Positions 12,297 to 22,900 of a stretch of DNA of 64,000 nucleotides are shown here, piece by piece. Below the pieces are notes generated by a model. The model was given only the letters and a program-made list of their open reading frames with translations, did no database searches and was not told the origin of the DNA. A program made the translations under genes and the position numbers. Location of the stretch: assembly GCA_964023205.1 (NCBI GenBank), contig OZ026842.1, forward strand, positions 5,435,067-5,499,066. Direction: 5' to 3'. Source of the DNA: Lutraria lutraria. Its lineage: Eukaryota > Mollusca > Bivalvia > Venerida > Mactridae. Numbering within the stretch: position 1 is the first letter of the stretch; each line of letters starts with the position of its first letter.

Positions 12297-15200
12297 GTAA
12301 AATTGGTTCCTAGTTTTAATTATTAGAAAACAGAACTGTGTCACTGGACGGAATTTTACAGCATATTCATTATAAAGACTTATTATAATTCTGTTTGTTA
12401 GTTTGTTTGTTTGTTCGTTCGTTCGTTCGTTTGGTTTGTTTATTTGACTTTAACGCCATTTTTCAACAATTTATCAGCAACTATTATATATAAGACGGCC
12501 GATTTACCTAACCAGCTTTCCTGGACATTTTCTAACTGTACAAGAGGAGTCAACAACTTCTACACATGTGGAGGAACGTCATAAGGTATGCCATACGCGT
12601 TGACCGGGAATCCAAATGACACTTGTAAATAGTTCAACTATTTAATGTTTTGCATCACACTTTTAGTGAAACAAGTTATTTATTCATTTTGGAACACTGG
12701 TTACATGTGTACTAACTAGGACACTTTCATTGTTTGTAAAGAAATGATGGGGCTAGGATAGTGATAAACTTTCCTTACATCCGTGACATAAGTTATCTAG
12801 TATTGCCATATGTCTGTTGTTGTTTTTATGTTGTTAACAAACTTAATTATCTATGTCAAGACATTCTGAAAAAAAACGTTTTGTAAATGCATTTATGTTA
12901 CGTTTTTTCAGGTTGTTTCTTTGTTTCCTGTAATATAACCTGTTCTAATTTCCACATGGTAGAAGGTGAATGTTGTCCTGTTTGCGATAACGGTGAGTTC
13001 ACACACGTACACAATTTTTTCAGTAACCTTTTAAATCGAGGTAAATTCACCTGAAGTACTGTTTTACGCATTCTCATATACTTCCTAGCATTTGCTAGTG
13101 CTCTTATATGAAATGACAATACTAATTACAAGAGTAGTAAATTACAAAAATGTATGTATTTAATTCATTTATTTATACATGTAGTTACGATTGTGATTTT
13201 TCGAAACATCTCATCTTTTAATATAGAGCGAATAACACTTCAAATGCTTTAAAATACATGTATCTATTTACAAACTTTTTAGCTTAATATAAACAATGAT
13301 AAATACATGCCGCAACTTAGTTAATCTATTTTGATATGTCGCACTTAAGACGAGGATTGAGATCTTCATGATGCTGTAAATATAAACAAATAAACGATAT
13401 TTTTTTTATTTTAGCAAGGGCAACAACTCTTACGAAAGTTTAAAAACATGTTGAAAATATACTACTATTTTGTACTCTATACGGTGCAGCCTCTCCAAAG
13501 CAACACCCTTTGGGAGTAGAAAAATGATATTGTTGTTAAGAGATTGTTGCTCTAGAGAGGTTAAATTAATTGTTAAACCGTGCAATGGAAAAAAACCATG
13601 CTGTTGGAGAAGGGAGATTGTTGCTCAAGAGAGGGCCGCTTTGGAGAGGTTGCACAGTGTATAGTATAGATCTTTGATCGTGCATACGTAAACAAGACTA
13701 TAATTAGCTTTAACGATGACATCAGTAATGTGGATAGTTGTTTATTAAGTTGAAGGACGATCTTGTACACACAACAACAAAACAATGAAGGATGGTGACA
13801 GTGTTAAAGAGGGTTGTAACACATGTTCTTGTAAAGATGGCCAACTTCAGTGTACCAAAAATATTTGCAGTAAGTAGACAGAGGGTTTCTTTTTTATATA
13901 ATTGTAGCCAGTAAATGGCTGAAAACTTCTTTGAAGTCATGCAATTGCACCTAAATTTCCAATTTACTCCTTAAAATTGCATTCCCCAAATTGGTTTCAA
14001 GCAATATTTCTTTGCCCAAATAAGGTGTCAATAAGCTATTCATTCATATTAAGGAATAGGGCGCTTTCTCCAAACATTAAGAAAAAGCCCTAGTAGAAAA
14101 CTTGTATACAATAGAACTTCGTATCGTAGATATTTCTGTGTTCTAGATAGTACTTCAAGACATGTGTCCAGCGTTCACCATTTGTAAACAAACTGGCCAT
14201 TGAATACTTTTTAAGGGAATTTATCCGACTTGTTGGAAGCTGAACGATATTTCCGCTTTCCAAAGCCGCCACTCGGTCGGCGCGAATGAATTTTGAGGCA
14301 AACCAAAAAAATGCACTGAGTTTTCTACATACGCTATTTAAATGTCAACCTGGTTCCCGTTCCATGTTTCTATGTTAGTTTAGCTTTTACGAGTACTTTC
14401 AGTACTTTGATGAATAATTACAGAAAAGTCGTGTAATTTAAATGGTAAGGAAATAGAAGATGGCGGAACAGTTAATTTTGATTGTAACACATGCTTGTGT
14501 TCTGATGGAGCAATCAAATGTACCATGGAACCATGTCGTAAGTATGTTTAGTACTGTCGAAATTCAAAGAACACAGACACTATATTCTCAGTAATATTTA
14601 TTTCTATGTTAAAACATGGTAAGCTATTGCAATGCGTGTAGTGTGGTAAAGTCCTGTGCATGTGATATTTTCCGTGAGTTCTACCGAGATAGGAGTGACG
14701 CCATAATTATTTTGTAAATTAACAGGAAACTTAGATAAACCATATACAAAAATATACCATATCTGGACCAATCAAAACGAAAACAGGTCACCTTATCCCC
14801 ATTCCCCGTACCTCAAGACACTCAAATCCCCATTGCTTTAGGTTAATCACAGCCACCACAGATTACTACAAGTATATTCCCCTCCCCCCAGGACAGTACT
14901 GGAACAACCTACCCCCAGACATTCCTACCCTCCCGACCCTAGAACAGTTCAATGCTGCTATAAACAATATTGAACGTGTTTCACCCTAGTCTCATACACT
15001 GTATCTGTTTTTACCTTTAACAACTTACATACCTATATTTATTGACATAATTAATGTAGTATGATTTTATTCCTAAAATGTATTAGCACAGAGACATAGC
15101 ACTGTTCCCGATTTCCCCTGATTTTATGTGCAATAAATCAAATTACAAACTATGTACAACGATGGTCATATTTGTTGTATAAAATGTTGAATTTCTGGCC

Positions 15201-18200
15201 GTGATTTCTTTTAAACAAACAACGTCATAATTATAACGGTGAACACAATATTCAATAGTGGTGGCATCATTTAGAGTTTCGACATTTATAAGCAACATAT
15301 TTCTATCCATTTTTGGATACTATTTGACAGTTCAGCTTTATATAGCTATCACTCGCTCGACAAGCGTGAATTTTAATGCGGACCAAAGCACTACATTTTT
15401 TCTACATCCGCCATGCAATTGTTAAACTAGTTCCCGTTCCCGCAAGTCTATGTAAGTTCAGTTTCCATAAGTACTTTCAGTACTTTGACTTTTACAAGTC
15501 TTCGGATTTATATGTGCATGTAGGAATCAATGAAAATTGCAATATTTCTTCTTTCAGCCGTCGGTTGCTACGACGAATCACAATTTGTTGCAAATGGCGC
15601 CAGTATAAAAATAGATTGTAATACATGTACGTGTAACAACCGTAAATTACAGTGCTCCAAAAAAACTTGCAGTAAGTTTATTTATGTCTAGCAACGAACT
15701 GAGGCATGATAATGACTATAGGACTAGTATACATTGTAAACAGTGCATTAGGTTGTCATTGTATATTCATACATTGTGGCATTGAGTCAGAAAGCCACGT
15801 GGGTTCCAATAAGGGAGATGATTGCCTCATCATATTGGCGACTTCCTATAGAAATACAAATGTGTCATCCCGGGTATGCAATGTCTTAAAACGTTCCCTT
15901 TTTTCTTTATAAAGTTTTTTCAAAGAGGTGGCCGATTGTACATGATTATATTTGTCCAATCTATACCCAGCAGCATCTATGGCTTCTACGCCCACGCGGC
16001 AATCTCAAACATTTCAGCATGGTACTTTAGCTAACAACCATTTGTTAAATTTGAGCAATAACCAAACACATCAACAATTCAAGTATTTAACAATCAAGGA
16101 CAGTTTACGCATTTGCATTTTTTTGCAGTGAAAACTTGCCTTCATAATGGCGAGGTTATTCAACATGGTGGAAAGGTGAAGATGGATTGTAATACGTGCA
16201 CCTGCAATAACGGGGCGCTTGGTTGTACAAGAATGTCTTGTCGTAAGTATCGAAATGAATTTACACAACATGACGTTTAGGCAAGATTTTAGTACCTTAA
16301 GTACAATTACAGATCTAGAATAAAAAACATTTGCTCGTGAACTGAAACAAGAGTACTGTGTCTGACTTGCACTTACCTAAAATATGCCGTTTTATACTGG
16401 CGACCAAGTCAAGCTATATCTTATATTGGTGACAAAGTCTGGGTCTTTCAAAGTTCATGTAACTGGTGACCATGTCCAGCTCTTTTTATGTGTTCTGACC
16501 ATGTCTAGCTCCGTTTTATACTGGTGACCATGTCTAGCTCCGTTTTATACTGGTGACAATGTCTAGCTCCGTTTTATACTGGTGACCATGTCTAGCTCCG
16601 TTTTATACTGGTGACCATGTCTAGCTCCGTTTTATACTAGCTCCGTTTTATACTGGTGACCATGTCTAGCTCCGTTTTATACTGGTGACCATGTCTAGCT
16701 CCGTTTTACACTGGTGACCATGTCTAGCTCCGTTTTATACTAGCTCCGTTTTATACTAGCTCCGTTTTATACTGGTGACCATGTCTAGCTCCGTTTTATA
16801 CTGGTGACCATATCTAGCTCCGTTTTATACTGGTGACCATGTCTAGCTCCCTTTTATACTGGTGACCATGTCTAGCTCCGTTTTATACTAGCTCCGTTTT
16901 ATACTGGTGACCATGTCTAGCTCCGTTTTATACTGGTGACCATGTCTAGCTCCGTTTTATACTGGTGACCATGTCTAGCTCCGTTTTAAACTGGTGGCCA
17001 TGTCTAGCTCCGTTTTATACTGGTGACCATGTCTAGCTCCGTTTTATACTGGTGACCATGTCTAGCTCCGTTTTATACTAGCTCCGTTATATACTGGTGA
17101 CCATGTCTAGCTCCGTTTTATACTGGTGACCATGTCTAGCTCCGTTTTATACTTGTGACCATGTCTAGCTCCGTTTTATACTTGTGACCATGTCTAGCTC
17201 CGTTATATACTGGTGACCATGTCTAGCTCCGTCATATACTGGTGAACATGTCTAACTCCGTTATATACTGGTGACCATGTCTAGCTCCGTGTTATACTGG
17301 TGACCATGTCTAGCTCCGTTTTATACTGGTGATCATGTCTAACTCCGTTATATACTGGTGACCATGTCTAGCTCCGTGTTATACTGGTGACCATGTCTAA
17401 CTCCGTTATATACTGGTGACCATGTCTAGCTCCGTTATATACTGGTTACCATGTCTAGCTCCGTTTTATACTGGTGACCATGTCTAACTCCGTTATATAC
17501 TGGTGAACATGTCTAGCTCCGTGTTATACTGGTGACCATGTCTAGCTCCCTTTTATACTGGTGACCATGTCTAGCTCCGTTTTATACTGGCGACCATGTC
17601 TAGCTCCGTTTTATACTTGTGACCATGTCTAGCTCCGTTTTATACTAGCTCCGTTATATACTGGTGACCATGTCTAGCTCTGTTTCTGAATGCTTTATTT
17701 ACATCTACATTTTGTACTTCAAAGGCATAAAAACATCTATATATTTTCTATGCTCACGAGTGCGTTGTTACTAAGATTTCGCATCGATTGAGCTTGTCCA
17801 TCAGACAAAATACAATTGTAATATAGATTGATTAAAGTACATGTATCAATCAAAGATAAGAAACAATCAATGCATTTCTTTCTCATATTTTTCTACAGAG
17901 AAAACTTGTCTACATAATGGTGCCGAAATAAAACATGGTGGAAAGGTGAAGGTCGAATGTAATACGTGCACCTGTAATGATGGGGCGCTTGATTGTACAC
18001 GAATGAATTGTCGTAAGTATCTAAATGAATTTACACAACACAACGTTTAGGGACAATTTTAGTACATTAAATACAAGATATAGAATCAAAACATTACACA
18101 TTTGTAATTAGATTGTGAATTCAAACCAAACTACAAAGCATTGTGTCTCATATGCGCTTGTCTAAATAATGCCGTTTTATACTGGCGACCATGTCTAGCT

Positions 18201-21200
18201 CAATTTTTATGCTTCTGACCATGTCTAGCTCCGTTTCTGAAAGCTTCATGTACTTCGATCAAAGTCATAAAAACATCCATATTTTCTATGTTCACGAATG
18301 CGTTGTTTCTAAGATTTCTCGACTTTAAGCTTGTCCTAAAGAAGTTGACACTAGGCAAAATACAAATGTAATTCATTGAATTGATAATCAAACATTATCA
18401 AAAATCCATGCATTTCTTTCTGACATTTTCTCTAGAGAAAACTTGCCTACATAAAGGTGCCGAAATGAAACATGGTGGAAAGGTGAATGTAGAATGTAAT
18501 ACGTGCACTTGTAATAATGGTGCTCTTGATTGTACAAATATGGTTTGCCGTAAGTATTAATCTTTTTACACAACGGTTAAAAACACTGTGGAATATTCAA
18601 TGGTGTGTTATACAGTTTAAATACAATTTAAGACTTCGTACTACCAGGGACTTATTTGTATATAAGTCCCTGGTACTACGTACAAACGCAGCTAGACTCT
18701 GGATATTTGCCAAAACAAATATTTTTTCGTGAAGGTGTCCAAGCTTACTTTTGACCTATATTTCTTGGCATGACGTATTAATTATTCAGAAGAAATTCCT
18801 CATTCTTTAAGATGATTCAGAGGAAACCCATCCTTCCATTGGGTAAAATCTACAAGCGTAGAAAAATTAAGACCACGCCAATTTATAGCGAGTCTACAAT
18901 TGTTTAATGTGTACTGCTTGTGGTTGTAAAATTTGTAAAGTAAGAATATACGAAAATGTATTAATATGTAGTCGAAATAAAGTTATATACCGTTCTTGAC
19001 ATACATTTTACATTTATTGGAATTAATATACAGTAGATATTACTAAGTACGTAATTTATTTAGCTGACTTAACATAAATTAACATTTTAAGGCGTGACCT
19101 AATTGGACTGTTAGCAATAAGTTGTGTCCACACGGTACTATAACGTCAATTTACAAATTTCATAAAAATTACATATATACTTTTTCAACAGTGTAAATAA
19201 CATTAAGAAACTTCGCGATTGTCTTTTTAAAGACATTTCTTGTCTACGATATCATAATCGTTAAAAATTAAACTTGTACTAAGCCCATGCATGTACGTCT
19301 TACTGATATCTTTATTTTATCCAGGAAGGTCATGTGGTATCAATGGTTTTGATGTTAAAGACGGTCATAATATCACAGTTGGATGTAACACGTGTTCATG
19401 TGCTGATGGATCCGTGACGTGCACGACAGGAGCATGTTGTAAGTTTATAAAAACATTTCTTGCATTTATGCTATGTGTGCACTGTTCTCCACAGGGCTCT
19501 GAGGTTCTCCGAATCCGTGTGGTTATGGTAATCACCAACCCCTGCACCGCTGTAAGTTCGAATCTTGATGGACAATAAACACTGTTCAGCTGCCTTATTA
19601 ATTGAAGTTTGACGCCCTGCCAGATATAAGACAAAAGTAATACAGTACTCAAACATTAATGAAGTCATTAATTTCTTACTGGTATTTTTCTCCAGTGAAA
19701 TCTTGCCTTCATAATGGCGCCAGAGTAAAGCATGGTGAAGAGGTCAAGGTCGATTGCAATACGTGCACTTGCAACAATGGTGTCCTCGATTGTTCAAAAA
19801 TGGCTTGTCGTAAGTAAAGATCAGTCTTATTTTACACAACGTTTTAAACTAATATAAACCATTCGATGATGTAACACAGTTAAATGAAATATATTGCACA
19901 TTAGAAATATGCCAATTAATAATGATGGCACTATTTCAGTGATACAGAAAATGCTTACCATTTGCATAGATTTCGGAATTTTCATAAAAATGTAGACATG
20001 TAGATCTAGATTGTATAAGACATTGCGCAATACTCATAGAATACTTTCTTTTCTTGATAAGAAGTTCAATCAGTGATAATCCAAAATTTGAACGGTAAGT
20101 CTAGATCGAATGTCACACATTATTGTCGAAGTTTTTTTTATTCAGGAAAGTCGTGTCGGATCAACAATGTTAATGTAAAAGATGGCCAAAATATCCAAGT
20201 TGGATGTAATACATGTTCGTGTTCAGATGGATCCGTGACGTGCACGACAGAGGAATGCTGTAAGTTTATTTCACTGTGATTCGCCGTCCCACCAACAGTC
20301 AGTGTTATTTGGCGACATCCAGCGGTGACGGTGAAGGAATACCCCAGGCGTACACCCGGGTGTAACCTCCGGCCTTCCGTAAGCTAGTTGGAAATCTTCC
20401 TCAATTGTGAACTTCGGTCCCGATGGGATTTGAACTCACAGCGATGAGGTGTTAGATAATACTAGTGAGAGATCATACCAACTCAGCCAGGGAGCCCCTC
20501 CCCCGCTTAGTTTTATAAACAATGTTTGCATAATTCCGTCAGAATGTACTGATTTTCTACACGTGAGACAATTTAAAATCCTTCAATATGCGCGACTTGT
20601 ATAACTTGTGAAATCCGGACACCCATGGGACCGGCCAAAATGTCCGGATTTTGGAAGTTTCCGGAATTCAGAAGTCTAAATTTATCTGAGCCAGTACTGT
20701 GACGGTACAGAATGATGTTAAACACCAGAGGTTCTTTATGGTGAAAATAGGGACATTATTATCTACGCATAATACAATTATATTATGTTATTATTACTGA
20801 TCGAGACATGATGCAAAAATTAAAAGATATCCATTTATAAGATTTATCAATCAAAATCAAATATTTTCTTGAAAGGTAGACACGACAATACAATTTTACT
20901 TCAAGAACAAAACAGTCAAAATTGTAATGAGTGTAAATATTGGGGAATATAATTTATAAACAGTGGTTCATTTTACCAGGTAATTGTATTTAGTTAATAC
21001 AACTGATTTTACAAATGCAAATGGACACATTGTACTACAATGTACCACTACAGTAAAATGTCTTCTTTAAGACCACACATGGATCAGGACGGTCTTAATA
21101 TAGAAGAAAAATACCAGCTCAAAAAATGGTGGTTTCAATCAGTCTTAATTAACACTGGAGTGGTTCCTAAATGGGGGTTTATTGTACATTTGTAATAATA

Positions 21201-22305
21201 TTATGCCGCCTGTAACAAATACATGTACATAATACATGAACATAATATCTGTTACACAGATCCACAAGGAAAACCTATGTACTGTCCCTCGTATCAACCG
21301 TCCATATTTGATAACGTGAACTTGTATTGTGAAGACACGTGTTCGACTGACACCGAATGTCCTGGAAGTCAAAAGTGCTGTGACAAAGACTGTGGTAGAT
21401 CGTGTATGGAACCAGTGACGCGTAAGTAACACTGTTTCCACCTTCGTGGAGAGAAACATCACTATATATGTACTAGGTTTAAGTTCTTTGAACGATGTTG
21501 TCATGATGCAGGATTCTTAGGGCGCTTCAATATAAATTTTGTAGTAGATCATATGAACGAGGCCTTCTTGTGGAGTGATGATAATGAAAGCCGTAATGCA
21601 ATTACAAGTATGATCATTGTTCAGTGGTGTTTGTGTTACAAATATCAATAAATGAGTGGATCCTGCTCACATGATGGCCTTTATTCACACCCGCTCGTAA
21701 ACTCGGGTTTGACTGCACGTTTGGTCATGTACATGTATATATCCGGGATGTATACTAGTAATTGTTCCTTTTTTCAGTGGAATGTCGGACTGCCCAGTGT
21801 CCATATCTCCGATGTACAGATACAATGGAACTATCGGGACAGTGTTGTAAAATATGCAGACCACGTATGTACATGTATACAATACCGTAACAAAGTCCAT
21901 TCAATTCTTTAAACAATATGGAAACAAGTACATGAGTATAATTATGTATACATATACATGTAACATCCCACCATTCGTTTTTTAAACCTATTCATGTCAG
22001 TTACCCATCATTCTCATTAATACAATATTGTATTCCATGACTTATATCTATGGCTTCCCCTTTTTATTCTTCATTGCGCGCTGTATGACCATTTGTTGTC
22101 AATGCGTCATAAAACAACACTGTGTGCACTCATGCCAAATTAGGCAAATGTAAAAACTTTACCTGGTTAGTGTAAAAAAAAAACAATATGTAAACACAGA
22201 CGGTATACAATTTTGATGGACATTAACGCCTACTTTCATAGAATCCGTTTGTGTTAGAACTCTTATACAATGTATGTACATGTAATATTTTTCTTTGCAG
22301 GATAA
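12122..22305 (+). CDS. Secreted multi-module protease-inhibitor-like protein (nine pacifastin/half-VWC modules plus WAP), 14 coding exons
   Basis: Joining 12122-12296, 12912-12992, 13756-13869, 14424-14537, 15558-15671, 16129-16242, 17899-18012, 18436-18549, 19325-19438, 19696-19809, 20146-20259, 21260-21421, 21778-21864 and 22301-22305 gives 1536 nt, 511 residues plus TAA, with no internal stop. Every intron is phase 1. The order is a signal peptide (about residues 1-23), two CC-x2-C modules (to 85), nine 38-residue modules (86-427), a WAP domain (428-481) and a last CC-x2-C module. The nine modules follow C-x16-C-x2-C-x-C-x6-C-x4-C. CNTC-x-C and CT-x3-C are hallmarks of pacifastin inhibitors, but the 16-residue first spacing also fits the first half of a VWC domain. 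With the WAP domain, a secreted serine-protease-inhibitor role is the best inference. BMP-type ligand binding by VWC-like modules is the alternative. Confidence 0.85.
12912..12992 (+). CDS. Exon 2: second CC-x2-C module
   Basis: Phase 1-1 exon of 81 bp after a T-rich CAG acceptor. It encodes a 27-residue module C-x4-C-x3-C-x10-CC-x2-C with an N-glycosylation sequon (NIT) between its second and third cysteines. It resembles exons 1 and 13. Confidence 0.8.
13480..13663. mobile_element. Inverted-repeat element (ACAACCTCT family) in intron 2 of the inhibitor-like gene
   Basis: Left TACGGTGCAGCCTCTCCAAA and right TTTGGAGAGGTTGCACAGTG; internal GATTGTTGCTC blocks. Ends about 90 bp upstream of exon 3. 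Confidence 0.7.
13756..13869 (+). CDS. Exon 3: six-cysteine module 1
   Basis: 114 bp, phase 1-1, acceptor TTGAAG, donor GTAAGT. The module contains CNTCSCKDGQLQC and ends CTKNIC. If it is a pacifastin-type inhibitor, Lys-Asn is the P1-P1' pair, predicting trypsin-like specificity. Confidence 0.8.
14240..14412 (+). repeat. Unclassified 170-185 bp repeat in intron 3
   Basis: GCTGAACGATATTTCCGC, GAATGAATTTTGAGGC and TACTTTCAGTACTTTGATG; ends about 10 bp before the acceptor of exon 4. Confidence 0.6.
14424..14537 (+). CDS. Exon 4: six-cysteine module 2
   Basis: 114 bp, phase 1-1. The core is CNTCLCSDGAIKC and the end CTMEPC, so the predicted P1 is Met, which would suit a chymotrypsin- or elastase-like target. 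A copy of the unclassified interspersed repeat ends just upstream. Confidence 0.8.
15340..15505 (+). repeat. Unclassified 170-185 bp repeat in intron 4
   Basis: AGCTATCACTCGCTCGACAA, AATTTTAATGCGGACCAAAG and TACTTTCAGTACTTTGAC; upstream of exon 5 in the same relative position as the copy before exon 4. Confidence 0.6.
15558..15671 (+). CDS. Exon 5: six-cysteine module 3
   Basis: 114 bp, phase 1-1. The core is CNTCTCNNRKLQC and the end CSKKTC, with Ser replacing the usual Thr after the fifth cysteine and Lys as predicted P1. The conserved Gly of the core is Arg here. The unclassified repeat again ends about 55 bp upstream. Confidence 0.8.
16129..16242 (+). CDS. Exon 6: six-cysteine module 4 (type A)
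   Basis: 114 bp, phase 1-1. It begins KTCLHNGEVIQHGGKVK, has the core CNTCTCNNGALGC and ends CTRMSC (predicted P1 Arg). It is closely related to exons 7, 8 and 10, and its downstream intron start matches that of exon 7. Confidence 0.85.
16381..17690 (+). repeat. 29-bp minisatellite with interspersed 16-bp short units (intron 6)
   Basis: More than 35 units of 29 bp (GTTTTATACTGG, TGACCATGTC, TAGCTCC in order). Some units lack the 13-bp block TGGTGACCATGTC and are 16 bp. Later units vary (GTTATATACT, TCTAACTCC), giving a gradient of sequence types along the array. A degenerate, unexpanded version lies in the paralogous intron 7 at about 18170-18235. Direct repeats without spacers rule out a CRISPR array. 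Confidence 0.95.
17899..18012 (+). CDS. Exon 7: six-cysteine module 5 (type A)
   Basis: 114 bp, phase 1-1. It begins KTCLHNGAEIKHGGKVK, has the core CNTCTCNDGALDC and ends CTRMNC (predicted P1 Arg). A near-duplicate of exons 6 and 8, including adjacent intron sequence. Confidence 0.85.
18436..18549 (+). CDS. Exon 8: six-cysteine module 6 (type A)
   Basis: 114 bp, phase 1-1, acceptor TCTAG, donor GTAAGT. It begins KTCLHKGAEMKHGGKVN and ends CTNMVC. The predicted P1 is Asn, whereas its close relatives have Arg. Confidence 0.85.
18638..18680. repeat. Perfect short hairpin in intron 8
   Basis: GTACTACCAGGGACTTAT is followed after six bases by ATAAGTCCCTGGTACTAC, an almost perfect inverted repeat. 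Similar to the AGGACTTATATA hairpins at 7324-7536. Confidence 0.75.
18725..19255 (+). repeat. ~500-bp dispersed duplication, copy 1 (intron 8)
   Basis: Similar along its length to 22410-22900. It begins GTGAAGGTGTCCAAGCT, contains ATTATTCAGAAGAAATTCCT and GACCTAATTGGACTGTTAGC and ends TCTTTTTAAAGACATTTCTTG. No coding potential seen; it could be a transposable element or a segmental copy. Confidence 0.75.
19325..19438 (+). CDS. Exon 9: six-cysteine module 7 (type B)
   Basis: 114 bp, phase 1-1. It reads CGINGFDVKDGHNITVGC, then CNTCSCADGSVTC, ending CTTGAC (predicted P1 Thr). It carries an NIT glycosylation sequon. Much closer to exon 11 than to its neighbours. Confidence 0.85.
19696..19809 (+). 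CDS. Exon 10: six-cysteine module 8 (type A)
   Basis: 114 bp, phase 1-1. It begins KSCLHNGARVKHGEEVK, has the core CNTCTCNNGVLDC and ends CSKMAC (predicted P1 Lys). Type A sequence between two type B exons. Confidence 0.85.
20146..20259 (+). CDS. Exon 11: six-cysteine module 9 (type B)
   Basis: 114 bp, phase 1-1. It reads CRINNVNVKDGQNIQVGC, then CNTCSCSDGSVTC, ending CTTEEC (predicted P1 Thr). Near-duplicate of exon 9, with a similar donor (GTAAGTTTAT). Confidence 0.85.
20290..20500 (-). mobile_element. tRNA-derived SINE (second family) in intron 11
   Basis: On the minus strand the head GGGCTCCCTGGCTGAGTTGG is followed by a box B-like GTGAGTTCAAATCCC. The body differs from the family at 51960. 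Too degraded to be a tRNA gene. Confidence 0.5.
21260..21421 (+). CDS. Exon 12: WAP four-disulphide-core domain
   Basis: 162 bp, phase 1-1, acceptor ACACAG, donor GTAAGT. It has eight cysteines in WAP order: YCPS, LYC, DTC, then TECPGSQKCC with the adjacent pair, CDKDC, and GRSC. WAP domains are compact secreted modules that often inhibit serine proteases, the inhibitory loop lying before the third cysteine (here NLYCEDTC). The Lys at the CPGSQKCC turn is typical of the family. Confidence 0.85.
21778..21864 (+). CDS. Exon 13: third CC-x2-C module
   Basis: 87 bp, phase 1-1. The module is C-x4-C-x4-C-x10-CC-x2-C (ECRTAQC ... GQCCKICRP), matching exons 1 and 2 and the C-terminal half of VWC domains. 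Donor GTATGT. Confidence 0.8.
22301..22305 (+). CDS. Exon 14: last codon and stop
   Basis: After a T-rich acceptor ending TTTGCAG, the phase-1 codon is completed as Arg and followed at once by TAA (22303-22305). The protein therefore ends one residue after the last cysteine module. If exon 13 were retained unspliced it would run nine more codons to another TAA, so the C-terminus is fairly insensitive to this junction. The 3' UTR lies to the right; no single poly(A) signal stands out. Confidence 0.65.
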
Positions 22306-22409
22306 AAACTATACAAAACAAGGTTACATGACAGGTTTCATGGTGTATATTACAGAAGGGAAGATTTAATTTTCGGCTAACAACGTTCAAAACTATATTG
22401 TTTATACAC

Positions 22410-22900
22410 TCTTTTCGCGAAGGTGTCTAAGCTCACTTTTCGCCTATATTTTTTGGCATGACGTATCAATTATTCAGAAGAAATTCCTCATTCAGAGGAA
22501 ACCCTTCCTTTGGGTGAAATCCACAAGCGTAGAACAATTAAGACCACGCCAACTTACAGCGAATTTGCAATTGTTAAATGTGTACTAGTACTTTTTGTGA
22601 TTGTAAAATTTGTAAAAAGTAGAAATGTACGAAAATGTATTTTTATGCGGTCAATTAAAGTTATAAACCGTTCTTGACAAACATTTTACATTTATTTGGA
22701 TTGATATACAGTAGATATGACAATATTTAGCTGACCTATTATCAACATTTTAATGCGTGACCTAATTGGACTGTTAGCTGTCACGGTACTATAACGGCAA
22801 TTTAATAATACAAAAAAACATACTTTGGGTTTCAACAGTGTTAATAACATCAAAGAAACTTCGCGATTGTCTTTTTAAAGAAATTTCTTGTTCACTCTTT
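22410..22900 (+). repeat. ~500-bp dispersed duplication, copy 2 (3' of the inhibitor-like gene)
   Basis: Parallel to 18725-19255 over nearly its full length, with small deletions (for example after GAAATTCCTCATTC). It lies in the probable 3' UTR or just beyond. Confidence 0.75.

Noticed and set aside
16381..17690. Regular repeat array that could be mistaken for CRISPR
   Set aside because: The 29-bp units are directly adjacent with no unique spacers, the sequence is clearly animal, and the array lies in an intron.
21145..21504. 119-codon minus-strand frame
   Set aside because: It is the complementary shadow of the WAP exon, whose plus-strand frame has the diagnostic cysteines and splice sites.
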